Assembly: GCA_000729835.1 (NCBI GenBank)
Contig: JFHB01000008.1
Coordinates: forward strand, 310,001-374,000
DNA from: Atkinsonella hypoxylon
Taxonomy: Eukaryota; Ascomycota; Sordariomycetes; Hypocreales; Clavicipitaceae
DNA length: 64,000 bases
Direction of reading: 5' to 3'
Part shown: in pieces, positions 1 through 10,985 of the stretch
Position numbering within the stretch: the stretch's first letter is position 1
How the letters are laid out: each line of letters starts with the position of its first letter
The notes under the pieces: generated by a model
Databases searched by the model: none
What the model was told of the DNA's origin: nothing
The model's input: only the letters and a program-made list of their open reading frames with translations
Translations under genes and position numbers: made by a program

Positions 1-460
1 AGATAAGGCGATATAACAGTGAGTTCGCACGGGAGGCAAGCAGATCCCATTGCCCTCTTTTGGCCGTTTTTATTTGTATTCCTCACATGATGTACTCTCA
101 TATAACTCTTTCGCCATATTTTAATATCTTCATTGATTGCGTTTTGGCCGGTCTATGAATCAAAATGGCTGCATTGAACCGCGCCTGGCGAATTGTGGGA
201 CTGGGGTACTGATATCATAACCCGCTCACTAAAGAGAACGTGGTGGCGGCGTTGCGGTCGATGTCGCGACCGATCGATTAGTAGACTAATGGAAAGCCGT
301 CTGCACATAGCATTTGTCTTCCACTTTCCGCCATGCCAAGAAATTCGAACTAGCTACCTTACCTCGAAGCAGGTGGTATGCATATGACTGCGCGACGCAG
401 TTATCGAAATACCGCAATACCGTTGCCCTTTGCCTACCCCTGTACCATGGGCTTGTCATA
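1..460. other. left-edge flank, no gene seen
   Basis: No reading frame here has family resemblance or splice-linked partners. The right part is the probable promoter and 5' leader of the SPX-RING gene that starts at 461. Confidence 0.5.
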
Positions 461-2105
461 ATGAAGTTCGCGCATGACTTCAAGAAGACGCTTTCTAGTC
501 AAGGTGTGTTACTATCGGGCCGTTGACGTCGTGCGCCAAGACATTTGAATATATTATTTAAGGCCGTTTATTACTTTCTGGTCCTCTGCATCACGCAAAC
601 ATTAAATTCTAACAAAGTTGTTTCCGTTCTTAGGTTTCCCTCCCCACTGGGTGCACAACGCAATTCCTTACGGGCAACTAAAGAAGTGTCTTAAGAAAGT
701 CCAAAAAGAGTTGCACGATCTGGGCCTTGATCCAGATACGCTGTGCGCACTGCTCGATCCAAATACAACAGCGCCTGTTGCACTCAGATACAGATTAAAA
801 AGTATGAATCGGCAATAGGGTGGTGCTTGTCCAGTACGGGACAATTCTATTTGCTTGTGCTGACATGACTTTGTCTAAGCAGCGGCAAACGACTCCGACT
901 TCGTCCGCCCAAAACTTACTGTTCATATGCACATACAAAATGGTGTGGCCGTTGATGCATCACTAACACCTTCATCACGCGCCTTCTTCGAGAGAATTGC
1001 CGCTGAGATACGCTTCGATCACGGTGTTGACATGACGTCAGAAACCACATCCGAAGAAACAGCAAACCAGCCCCATGATGCAACTTATGATACATATGAA
1101 AAAGTAGAAGTGCCCCTTGTCTTCGATGGAGAGTTCTTTGATTTGTTACAAAGCGATGTCAACAACCTAGACGCACTTCAAGCCGAGGAACAACATCGAA
1201 TGACGACTGATGTACTTGAGCTTGGCAAGGAAGTTTCTGTAGTGTGCCGAACCAACCGATTTTCGCGGAGTGATCTTGCCCGATGGCGTCGTATATTTGA
1301 ACTTTACCTTGACGCTGAAATATTTTTCGGTACCCATGAAAGAGATCATGGTCCGAGGTCGAGTCACACGGCACTTAAGCAACTCCAGTGGTTCCAGGTT
1401 GAAGTTGAGAAAGGGAGGTTGTCAAAGGACTTCAGGCTCAGGGAAAGCCATGTGGCATTTTCGAGATTCGTCAATTTGAATTTGACATTGTTGAAGAATC
1501 TCCAATTCCAGGAACTGAACAAACTCGCAATTTTCAAGATTCTAAAGAGTAAGTCCAGCGAACGATGAATTGCCCATATCCAACAGTAACTTACCACAAC
1601 TACAGAGTTCGACAAAAGAACATCCCTAGGTGTCTCACAGACATTGCGCTCCATGATTCGTTTTGAGTGTTTCTTGTCCAGAGACATCGCTAAAGATGTT
1701 TGCGCTCAAATGTCACAAGAACTTGTTACTGTCGTCCCACAGTTAAATGATTATTTGTGCCCTGTTTGCTTTTCTGTAGCCTACCGGCCCGTTCGGCTTG
1801 ATTGCCAGCACGTGTTTTGCATAAGATGCGTTGTTAAAATCCAACGGCGGAATGAAAGGCATTGTCCATTGTGTCGCGCTGACGTTGTTATGAGCGCATC
1901 GTCAGGTAAGAGACCACTCGCTCGTGGATTCATGCTGTGCTCAAGCGTTCTAATCGATACAGATAATTTGGACCGCGTTTTGGGAAAGTACATGAAGAAA
2001 TATTTTGCGAAAGAAGTGAAGGAAAAGCAAAGAGCCAACGAAATAGAGCGGGGTATTGAGGACTTTGGGCCTGGTTACACCCATCATGATTGCTCTGTAA
2101 TGTAG
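461..2105 (+). CDS. SPX-RING E3 ubiquitin ligase (Pqr1-like)
   Basis: Five exons: 461-503, 634-801, 883-1548, 1606-1905 and 1963-2105, giving 439 residues with phases that close. The N-terminus MKFAHDFKKTL opens an SPX domain. The first intron splits the SPX start, so translation must begin at 461. The SPX domain continues through VRPKLTV and ends with ILKKFDKRTSLG, the usual inositol-pyrophosphate-binding lysine helix. A C3HC4 RING follows (CPVC, CQHVFC.RC, CPLC), then a basic and acidic tail. SPX-RING proteins of fungi, such as fission yeast Pqr1, ubiquitinate phosphate transporters and limit phosphate uptake; that role is inferred by family. The last intron (57 bases) keeps frame if retained. 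The neighbour, cystathionine gamma-synthase, converges on it. Confidence 0.9.
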
Positions 2106-2403
2106 GCACCTAGGTAGGTAGTTAATAATCTGTTTCTCGGGTACACAAACTCGATGCAATTTTTATAGCCTTATTCAGCCCTACGGCCGAATTTACAGTC
2201 TCCAGGCTCTACAGTCCTAAACAATAAACAACATGTATATCGTGGGTTCAAACTCCACATTGTGCAATTTGTATAACACCAGCAGTCAGACGCTGCCAAA
2301 CCAAACCTGCTTCAAAGAAAGCCGAGAAAGCCAAGGATACTCGTGCGACAATGCATCACTGGCTTAACTACCTAGGTAGTTCGAATTTTCGAGAGTATAG
2401 CAA

Positions 2404-4333
2404 TCAGTCCACTGCCTCCGTAGCTCTCAGGGCCTTTATAAAAGTACTTTCAAGTAACTCAGTGCCTTCCAATCCGACACTAACACGCACTAAATCCTCC
2501 TCCACACCGAATCCAGCGGCCCATGCAAGCTCCTGATAATGAGCTAACAGAACATAAGGGCTGCATAGAGTGAAATTGGTCCCGAGGCTCGGACCCTTCG
2601 CTATCTCCATCGCGTCGTAGAACGCTTGTGCTTGTCTCTTGCTCTTGAATACAATGGATAGCAGTCCTCCGTACCCCCCGCATGACAACTTGAATTCATC
2701 ATAGTATCGTCTGGAGTGATTGTACTTGGGATAGAAGACCTGCTTAACGCTTGGATGTTCCATGAGGACGGTGCAAATCGCTTCTGCATTGACATTAATG
2801 CGTCCCACCCTGCACAGAAAGTCTCTGCTATTCCTTTCCATGAAGATTACATCTTCGGCCCAATAAGTGTCCTCGTATACCTCACTCATTGCGGTTTTAA
2901 GGATGGCGTAATACTTACTATTTGGGTTTAGAATTACACTCCCACCCATGACGTTTGAGTCGCCAGAAAATATTTTAGTCAGGCTGCTGACAACAATATC
3001 TGCAGCTGGGAGGACATTAATATTTGCGAATGTCCCAATCGTCTCGTCTACGACAACCGCGAAATCGAACTCGTCGGCGAGTCGGCGTATACGTCTGAGA
3101 TCTGGACTTCTGAGGAGTGGATTGCCTGGAAACTCGCAGAATAACGCCAGATATCGGCCGCCCGAGCGTAGACGGGTTTCGAGATCGTCAAGATCATCAG
3201 AGGAAGCATGACCGAAAAAGTCACAGCCTGGGCCAAATTTCTGAAGGATTTTGAGAGTGTCTACGTATGGAAAGCCAAAGTTAACGCTTTTGAACTGGCC
3301 TCTAGCTGCAAGTAGAGCACGGTGGGCAGTGAAAATGGCATTCATTCCCGCCGGAAAAAGATACACATCGCTCTCATGAAGATCGTGCATGCCTCGCGAG
3401 TTTGGCAAACTTGAGGTCACAGCTGTCGAGCTTTCGGTCTGCAAATCCGAGTCATAGACCAACAACCCCGCGATTCTTCTCCGGATGGCAGATTGGGCGC
3501 GCTCAAGGAGACTTAGATCCAAGTTTCGCCCAAATCTTTCTTCTAGGAAACGAAAACTCTCTTGCGAATCTTCAGTAGTATTGAGGTCTAGTGCATTAAA
3601 AGTTGCTACCTCTTTGAAAGAGCCATCAAAACCAGGTCGCTGGTACCTTTTCGGCCCTCGTGTCGCCCTGTTTGAACTGCCATTTGATTTTTTTGTGTCA
3701 GACCTAGGGACAAGCAAGCCATCTCTGAACAAACTGTGACAAAATTCAGCGCGGCGGCTAGAAATTCCGTCTCCTGTATGTTGCCAATATTGTTTTGCGA
3801 ATACGAAGGCGTGCGCTGGCATCAACACTGCCGACAGAGTAGGTGAAAGCTTATTCATCAAAGGAGTTATGGGCTTTGAGTCATCCAAGACAAGATCGAG
3901 AACGTCTAAGTCGCCAGAGGAGTAGGGCTGTGCTCGCTTAACAAAGTCTGCACAACGATTTGCTGCGCCTCGTGTAGGAAAGAGCAGAACCTGCCCGAAA
4001 CCGCATCCAAGAGTGGATAAAATATCATCAGACAGAGCTCGTATACTTTTGTGTATAAAAAATCTTGTGTTGTGATTGTTTCAGCAAAGCGGCGTCACAA
4101 GGCTGTATTATGACATGATACACACTGATGACCGTACCTGGGGTATCCGGTTTTCATACGCTCAACAACCCATTTTTGTCCTTCTTCATATGCGATGTTG
4201 GATTGCCATGTGGGAAGCGACACACTAACGGCCTGCAAACTTGACATCAGTATGAGGATTGAACGAGGTGGACAATCTTGGTACTCACGTGGGCCGTGTC
4301 TGGGATCGACTCCCCAAGTGCGAACGACGACAT
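2404..4333 (-). CDS. met-7: cystathionine gamma-synthase, methionine/transsulfuration pathway
   Basis: Three exons on the minus strand: 4333-4289, 4232-4138 and 4063-2404, giving 599 residues. The enzyme is a PLP-dependent lyase that joins cysteine and an activated homoserine ester into cystathionine. The short first exon (MSSFALGESIPDTAH) and the second (AVSVSLPTW, MKTGYPR) match the fungal family N-terminus and fuse in frame with FFIHKSIRAL. The catalytic core shows DVYLFPAGMNAIF, the aspartate in VVVDETIGTF and the PLP lysine in SSLTKIFSGDSN near residue 410. A Ser/Lys/Arg-rich insert lies between the N-terminal lobe and the PLP domain. The symbol follows Neurospora met-7 (yeast STR2) and is a family assignment. 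Confidence 0.93.
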
Positions 4334-4999
4334 ATTTGCTCTGGCGTCGCAAGTTTAACCCCAAACATAGGACGAAATAAACAAAGAGTACTGGGTTGTT
4401 GTTGATGTAGGCTCGAAAAAAAATATTCTGGCAGCGAATCATAGGGTGACGAGAATGTTTTTTTTTTTTTTTTTTTCAATTAAAGAGCAGGACCTCCTAT
4501 GGATGTCGGCAACACAAGCATTCATACACTTCGGCGCCAATAATGAATCGCACTAGACCCTGTGTGATAGTGTATCAGTATGGTGGGGCTGTCACCGCAA
4601 CTGGCCGAAAATCGGACGGGAACTGCTCGGGCGCCTCACGGCGGGGCCAAAATGTGGTCTGCTAATATGCGCAGCAACTCCGATTTTAACATCAGAAATA
4701 TAACATGAACAAGTAAGCATGGAATAGCTGTTTCAAATAGATAACGCGGCGCCCAACGTAATCTTATCGAGATCTTAATACATGCATCAGTGATCAGCTT
4801 CATTCTTGGACTATGGAATACAAGCCTGTCCTTGTTTCTCTGAATTGCATTGCTGTCAGGTTTTCATCTTTGAGAACACATCAGAGTTCGAGATGCAGTC
4901 AATGAACTACTTAATTGAAGGCAGCAGTACGCGATCTCTGACGTAGACAAGAGACGAGTATGCTTGCCTGACTGGATGGAGTCGAGGATAGAGCTATCC
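4334..4999. other. intergenic, with 18-base T run
   Basis: Promoter side of cystathionine gamma-synthase and 3' side of the next gene. A run of about 18 T lies near 4459-4476. No coding signal was seen. Confidence 0.5.
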
Positions 5000-6571
5000 T
5001 TATTGACTGTGGGTTGATTCTCGTCTTGCGCGTAAGCCCACACAACTTATACTGTCACTCGGAACTATGCTATCCCCATCATCTTCCCAATTCGCCCAAC
5101 TATTCCCCGCTATACTCTCCGGCAATGGAACGCGACGCGCAGACATGTAGCTGTTGCCATCAATACTTGCAGGTAGAGGAATACGCCTGGCTGAAAAATA
5201 GCTCGATGTCGAGCTGTCACTCGCCCGACTGACGGGGGCCGTCGTCATATTTGCTTCAACAGTGGCAACCCTCTTCGGGATGGACATCTGATCCGAATCG
5301 AGGCGAGCCATACCTCCATGAGAAACAGGTACTTGAGATCTTGCAGAGAAGTAACTCTCTTGTTCCGCATTATGAACCGAAGCCTGAACCTCGCCGTGCG
5401 ATGTTTCCGTCCTGTTCGACCTAGATGTTATAGGAAATACTTCAGAATAAACCTGTTCAGACCTCGAACGCCCAGACACCGATCTGGTACTACAAGGCAC
5501 CTGCCTACAGTTGGTCTCCAGACTCGAAGTATTCTTTTTGCGGTGCCCGTCATCGGCCCGTTCGAGCTCAGACGTATTCGATCTGTACAAGGACCCCATA
5601 ACTAGCTGCCTCGAACGCTGCTTCCTAGTCTCAATGTCTCGAGAGGCCAAAGAGTCCTTCTTCCAAGATATTGAATGTCTGGGGGACATTGCATGGAAGG
5701 AAGGACGATGCTGCGGGTCCCCATCGCGAGAGATTTTTGGGCGGTTAGGAGAATGTCGGCATTGATCTTCGCGAACCTCTGTGCCTCGAACTGACAAGGC
5801 GGCCTTTCCAGACGACTGCTGCATGGGACGACCTTTGTTGAATGAATCTGTCTCAACTGGAGATGGCAGAGTGGTGTTCTGACGGACCCTTGAATCTTGA
5901 ACCTCATTCTTCATGAAAGTCTTATACGCAATTGTAGCCCCAGCCGCCATTCCGAGAAGTGTGCTAATGATAGTGGATGTGTTCGGCATCTCAAGAAATC
6001 CTTGTACATTGCTATTAGATATGTTTGACTGCACGTCCTGGCATTCGGCCAGGAGCACTTCAGAATTGCAATTTGACGCCGGAAGAAGTTTACACTTCCA
6101 TACCAAGTCATAGTTGAGGTTGTGAATTGATGATTGACAACCACTGACATCAGCATCGGAGAGCTGCTGCTGCTGAGAGGTGGCTTGTTCTTGATATACT
6201 ACATCTATCCGGTTGCTGTCCATGTCGAGAAGACTAGCTCGTGCGTCATTAGACGGAAAGTTTGTGCATTCTGGACAGGACTGTCTGCTGTAGTTCGGTT
6301 GCGGGTAGGCTTGGACTCCCCGCGAGTAAAACTCGGCCACGGCTGACCTCGAAGATGTCGAAAGAAGAACATAGGACGTCCGACGTTTCGCACCATTGAC
6401 TTGTCGAACTTCGAGAACTGGATGTCGGGAAGTGCCGAATATGACAGAGCAGCGCTTGCTGCCAGTCTTACCGCATTCAAGATAAAATAGACCGAGGGGC
6501 TGTAAAATAGAGGCAAAAAAGGATGACGACGACGGAAGATGTGACACTTCGAAGAATGGAATTGAGCTCAT
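5000..6571 (-). CDS. unknown protein with one predicted membrane segment
   Basis: Single-exon frame of 523 residues starting at an ATG (MSSIPFFEV). I do not recognise a family. The N-terminal third is of mixed composition with a QEQ..QQQQ stretch. Around residues 200-225 there is one hydrophobic segment (IISTLLGMAAGATIAYKTF), then a long Ser/Arg/Asn-rich, probably disordered region. Near the C-terminus a short motif recurs three times (YFSARSQVPV, YFSARRIPLP, YMSARRVPLP), each followed by a glycine/serine spacer. This layout suggests a membrane-anchored protein with a disordered cytoplasmic tail carrying short linear motifs; no function is implied. Length and lack of stops support a real gene, but an intron or different start is possible. 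Confidence 0.65.
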   Translation of the reverse strand: MSSIPFFEVSHLPSSSSFFASILQPLGLFYLECGKTGSKRCSVIFGTSRHPVLEVRQVNGAKRRTSYVLLSTSSRSAVAEFYSRGVQAYPQPNYSRQSCPECTNFPSNDARASLLDMDSNRIDVVYQEQATSQQQQLSDADVSGCQSSIHNLNYDLVWKCKLLPASNCNSEVLLAECQDVQSNISNSNVQGFLEMPNTSTIISTLLGMAAGATIAYKTFMKNEVQDSRVRQNTTLPSPVETDSFNKGRPMQQSSGKAALSVRGTEVREDQCRHSPNRPKISRDGDPQHRPSFHAMSPRHSISWKKDSLASRDIETRKQRSRQLVMGSLYRSNTSELERADDGHRKKNTSSLETNCRQVPCSTRSVSGRSRSEQVYSEVFPITSRSNRTETSHGEVQASVHNAEQESYFSARSQVPVSHGGMARLDSDQMSIPKRVATVEANMTTAPVSRASDSSTSSYFSARRIPLPASIDGNSYMSARRVPLPESIAGNSWANWEDDGDSIVPSDSISCVGLRARRESTHSQ

Positions 6572-8736
6572 TACGATGATATTTTAAACGACCTCAAGTG
6601 CGAGAGACGAAGAACGAATGGTTGATGAGATAAATAGGTTGTTCGGAAAGCAGACTGAGGAACTCGTTAAGGCTGAAGCCATGCAACATGACTTTTCGCA
6701 ACTCGTGTTAGAAGAAGTTTTGTTGACTGCTCGATCACACAGACGAAGTGCTCATCTGATTCAATACCCCGCAGCCATAGTTACCGGCTCGCTAAGAATA
6801 CTTTTGTTTATGTATAGCGGCCCGATCGTCCCAGTCTGATAGACGTGTGGCATGCTGGCAAGGGTTGATGTGAACCTCAGCCCCATTAAATACTTAGGTA
6901 TTGAACACTATCTGTTTGATGCTGAGATGGCTCCAACCCGACACCAACAAGGAGTATACACCAATGAGAGACTGTCTTTGCAATACACTTCCTTTCTAGT
7001 GATTTACTCTATGTAGAAGCACCTAAGTACAAGGAGATATCTGGCAGGACTAGCAATACTGAGCAATAAGAGGTAGGTCATTTAATGTCTCTCGCTCAAG
7101 CCAGGGTTATTGTGGGGCTAAGATAACGCGTTGTGTCGCCAAAAATGTGACGTGGCCACACCACACTAAATGTTCAGTTGAACCCCCCTTATATACCGTG
7201 CGACACGTTGGAGCCATTTCGACGCCGATAAGGCTCCAACGCGTTACCGACAAAGATTAGTTATATCAATAACATAAAAACACTCCCTCCAGGAAACTTC
7301 TCCAGTACCAATTCTAGGTGCACTATACTACCAGCCATTGTCCGAATTTACGAAGACACCTGTAGCGGGTCTGCTTGGCCTCACATTTCAGCAGTTTTGA
7401 TGTAGCCCGACTAAATCTAAACTTATGACTCTGGTAAGCGAGTCAAAATAACCTTTTTACTAAATAGAAACTTTTATGCTGGTCCACAGGCGTAATTGTG
7501 TTCCTAGCTTTGAAAACAGGTTCCAGAGGCACTCCATAGTCTTCCTGTAAGTCCCACCAAGGGCATTAACAATGTATCGCAATAGTAATTGCTACCGCTA
7601 ATATATTTATCATCGCCAGTGCTAGCCAAAACGCGATGTATGGCGATTTATTAGCGTGGAATGTTTTTGAAGGCAAACGTCACGCGCACGAGCTAGGGGC
7701 TCGCAGAGGTCCGATCCCCTTGGCTGCAATTAGGCCTCTGGCGCATGACGCACCTGATGCAAATGGGTGCAAGTACAAGGGAGATAGAAACTTCCAGTGA
7801 ACCAGAACAGTAAGCTATGGCTGCGATGTGTTGTACGTCTCTGCCTGTACAGACGAAAACTGTTGGGACTTCTATCAGATAAAAGTACCTACCTTTTATT
7901 TAACCCGGTACTAACTGGTCCACCCAATCACAATATGACTGAGGCCTTGCCACAGCCAAAGGGATTACCACGTCGGAGCTTATCGACTCTAAAGAGATTG
8001 GCCAAGAAGAGAGTTTCAATCCGGGTCGTTATTTATACACGAGGTATGTGTTCGGGATGAATGGCTTGATCAGTGGACAACCGGACAGCGCAATGTTTAT
8101 AACGAGGGTTCGTGGAATGAGGAAATCAAAAACAGATAGGGGGGCAACCGGGTGGGTTCCACAAATCGATACGTCCCAGATATGTGTTGTGGTTAACATG
8201 TACACCAGTTATAAGTTAAGTTCTTGCGCTTAGATTAGGTCTTTCTTTTCGAAGCACTGTTTATATCCGTGCCAACGTCAAAGGCAAAATCAACGTCCAA
8301 AGAGATGTAGGTTTTACATTTCAAAGTCAGAAATGGTGAGCCTCGAGACGAATCAGTACCTTAGCTAACAACTTGTCGATAGTAACCCGACGTTCGACGC
8401 CTTATCCGTAGATTGTGCTCTTTATGGACGAAGGTAGGTCACGCTTGCCATGCTGTATTGTCTTTGGAATGTTGTCGTTCCCGAAAATCACCCCCGACAT
8501 GGGCCGGAGGATATAAATCTTTCAGCATACTGGCCGCGCTTACGAGCTGGTTGCACGTCCCTTATGCTTGTGTAATCAAGATGTAATGCTACGGTCATCT
8601 GACGTAGCATCACCGCAAGTGACATGTGGAAATCCTACGTCATTCTCACAGCTTCACCTACACTCTCGCCTTAGCGAACAACTTAATCAGATCCAACTAA
8701 CAATACTGTGATATTCGTGAGCGAACGAATATGCTA
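6572..8736. other. 2.1 kb without a recognisable gene
   Basis: Short open frames exist (for example 7797-8060 on the plus strand) but none has family resemblance, splice partners or biased composition. It holds a perfect 10-bp inverted repeat at 7206-7241 and a possible degraded tRNA-like segment at 7621-7728. The rest looks like ordinary or decayed intergenic DNA. Confidence 0.45.
7206..7241. repeat. perfect 10-bp hairpin arms
   Basis: CGTTGGAGCC at 7206-7215 and its exact complement GGCTCCAACG at 7232-7241 enclose 16 bases. The core GGCTCCAAC also occurs once upstream near 6927. It could be a regulatory palindrome, a relic of a repeat, or chance. Confidence 0.5.
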
Positions 8737-9701
8737 TCAAAGGACGTCCCAGACATCCTCGGCCGCATGACAGAACTTGCTGCAAGCTACACTCGCAGAT
8801 AATGAATAATTGCTGATAGAAATCTTCTCGTCGACAATGGAGTCTGCGAAGGTATCGGCACCCTTTGCCATCGCACCAACAAAAATGCAGATGCTCTCTT
8901 TGTTACCAATTGTTTTCATGTATTCGCGTACGCGAACTAGTGGAGCTTCAAAACTGAGCGTCACCTTGCGACAATTAGGAGGCAAGTGGTCTGTGATGGG
9001 GTTTTGTATGACGCGAAGTAACTTTTCATTTGAGTTGGTCGATCGGATGGAGAGGCGATGGAGTAATTGCACCATGAGGCCCGCAAATCGCTTGAAGGTT
9101 CTCGGAATTCGCACGGAGGGTGAAACCTCAATTAAAACGCCCTTTGCTGTGTGGATATAGATCTGCAGCTTTCCGGCTTTGTTAATGGGCGAGTCCAGTA
9201 ACGTCAACAAGCACTGTGCATCACAGTTAGACCTATATTCCATTATTAGATTGGTGGAACCAAGAACAAATGACCTGATGTGTTATGTCCGGCCGGGCGT
9301 CACTTATGTCGCGGTTCATCTTGCGCATGACCCCAATGTGCTCATCACTATTCAGCAGCGAGTATTTCTCCTCTCGATGGAGACCCGTCCTGCTACTGCC
9401 ACCATGAATGGCCTTATATGTCTCCAGGCTGGCATTTGAGAGAACGACTATCAACCGCTGAGAGTCTTTATCGGTCGGTGGGATGGGAACATGTTGCTCG
9501 GCGACAAGTTGAGGCAAAGCTGGAGGTGGGAGAGATTGTGTTCCTGCTTGGCCGGCGCGAGGATTTAAGGTTAGTCATCTGGCTGCGAATGAGAGCAATA
9601 GAATCAAGATAGAAGCAAAGCGGAAGCTTCCTCCGCCTAAAGAGTCTGTTGGTGGGCTCACGCGGTCTTTTGACACCGGTCCGGCGATCTGCAGATGACA
9701 T
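8737..9701 (-). CDS. EMG1: 18S rRNA pseudouridine N1-methyltransferase Emg1/Nep1
   Basis: Three exons: 9701-9662, 9543-9275 and 9213-8737, giving 261 residues. Emg1 is a SPOUT-class methyltransferase of the small-subunit processome in the nucleolus; it methylates a conserved pseudouridine of 18S rRNA. Family hallmarks are clear: RLIVVLSNASLETYK, the KYSLLNSDEHIGVMRKM block, ARPDITHQ, CLLTLLDSPINKAG, GVLIEVSPSVRIPRTFKRF, and the SAM-binding C-terminus VGAMAKGADTF with SVACSKFCHAAEDVW. The first coding exon is only 40 bases (MSSADRRTGVKRP); its intron has a CTAAC branch 25 bases before the acceptor, and the phase closes. It is divergent from mitochondrial uS17m, with about 470 bases between the two starts. 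Confidence 0.95.
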
Positions 9702-10174
9702 TGCGGTTTATCTTATGTGTTTTCGGAATGCAGGACTGTTAATATGCTCGCGAATGTTGATAAATTAGAGTTTTCAGAGCCGCAAACTCAACGAGTCGTC
9801 GATTCGGCTTACAGGTGCTTTTAAGCCAAGAAGGAGAATATTTCGCTACGCCCCACATCAATGCGCAAGGCCTACCCCACAGCTATCGTGCTATTGGCAG
9901 GTTACTAACTATATGACTCGGCAGGCGGTGAAGCGCGCAGGACCTTTCAGTTCTATTTGTTTGCTGGCGATAACCGAAGAGAGAACATGTCCTTGTCTTC
10001 CTTTTTGCCCAACCTTATCTTATATTAACTATATGTAAAACACAGAGGTGCCAATATCGCAAAGGTTATTCTGGAACAAGAAGATTCCTTGTATCCTTGT
10101 GCTCGTGGAGCGAACGGCTGCAATACTTTCCTCCCCTTACTCTTGCTGTCGCTTTCTCCCATTGCCTCAACCTA
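9702..10174. promoter_or_regulatory. shared divergent promoter region, EMG1 / uS17m
   Basis: The 473 bases lie between two ATG codons pointing away from each other. The right half is pyrimidine-rich before the uS17m start, as is usual in fungal leaders. No specific factor site was identified. Confidence 0.5.
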
Positions 10175-10656
10175 ATGTCTTCTCAAGTTGCTAAGGCAGC
10201 TAGACGTGTGACCCATGAACTTCATGGTGTTGTCATCTCTGCTGGACTAATGCAAAAGACTGTCAAAGTCCGTGTGGGTGGCCAAAAGTGGAACAAGTTG
10301 GTGAACAAGGTACGTTCCATCAGTATTGCATTATTTAGTCTCATCGTAGTTCTAGAGCGTTCACTAATGGTCGATAATCCGAGAAGTGGTTTCCTGAACC
10401 CAAACACTATCTGGTTCACGATCCAAGTTCTTCATTAAGAACAGGTGACGTTATTTCAATTGTCCCTGGCTGGCGAACATCGCGACATAAGCGACATGTC
10501 GTGAAAAATATCATCGCCCCGTTTGGCACTCCGATCAGCGAGCGACCTCCAGTGCCAACTTTAGAGGAAAGGATAGCAGATAGAGATGCCAAGAAAAGGG
10601 CGAGAAACGCGCGACGGGCCGCGACACAGACACAAGATGCAACAGAGTCTGTTTAA
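10175..10656 (+). CDS. MRPS17: mitochondrial small-subunit ribosomal protein uS17m
   Basis: Two exons, 10175-10309 and 10384-10656, giving 135 residues. The protein binds small-subunit rRNA of the mitochondrial ribosome. The OB-fold of S17 is visible: LHGVVISAGLMQKTVKVRV, then KHYLVHDP and TGDVISIVPGWRTSRHKRHVVKNIIAPFG split over a few residues around the family block. The C-terminus is a basic, charged extension typical of mitochondrial members. The intron follows NKLVNK and restores frame at KWFPEPKHYLVHD; its acceptor is CCGAG, with a CACTAATG branch-like site upstream. The start MSSQVAKAARR is the first ATG in frame after a pyrimidine-rich leader. Confidence 0.93.
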
Positions 10657-10985
10657 TCGTCGATGCAATAAAGATATGATCACAACGTTACTCCCAGGAA
10701 CGAAATAACTCAGAAAGGGCACAGCCCGTCCGGCTCATTTCATCTCTAAACAATACGGTGTCGCTATCCATTGGACACTTTGGGCAGGATCGAGAAGAAA
10801 GCATAGTATGCTTATGCATGTTTAAATCCATTCAAGTGATTGTAACATGTTGTATTTTAGCCAGAGACTAATCGAATGCGTTTTTGCTGAGGGATGACTC
10901 ATGCTCGACTAGGGTAGAGGCAAACAGTATCTCGGGGAATTATAGATAGAGCAACAGCAGTTCTTGATCTCGAAGATAAGAATCT
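10657..10985. other. convergent 3' intergenic region
   Basis: Lies between the stop codons of uS17m and the AAA ATPase. It is A+T-rich and probably holds both poly(A) signals. No gene was seen. Confidence 0.5.

Noticed and set aside
2242..2258. T-arm-like sequence GTGGGTTCAAACTCCAC
   Set aside because: The 17 bases match a tRNA T-arm, but no matching 5' acceptor strand, D-arm or anticodon arm lies upstream on this strand.
4459..4476. T homopolymer, and the A runs near 16681 and 46520
   Set aside because: Simple homopolymers common in fungal intergenic DNA; not treated as features with a function.
7797..8060. plus-strand frame in the 6.6-8.7 kb gap
   Set aside because: Begins at an ATG but shows no conserved pattern, no splice link and mixed composition.
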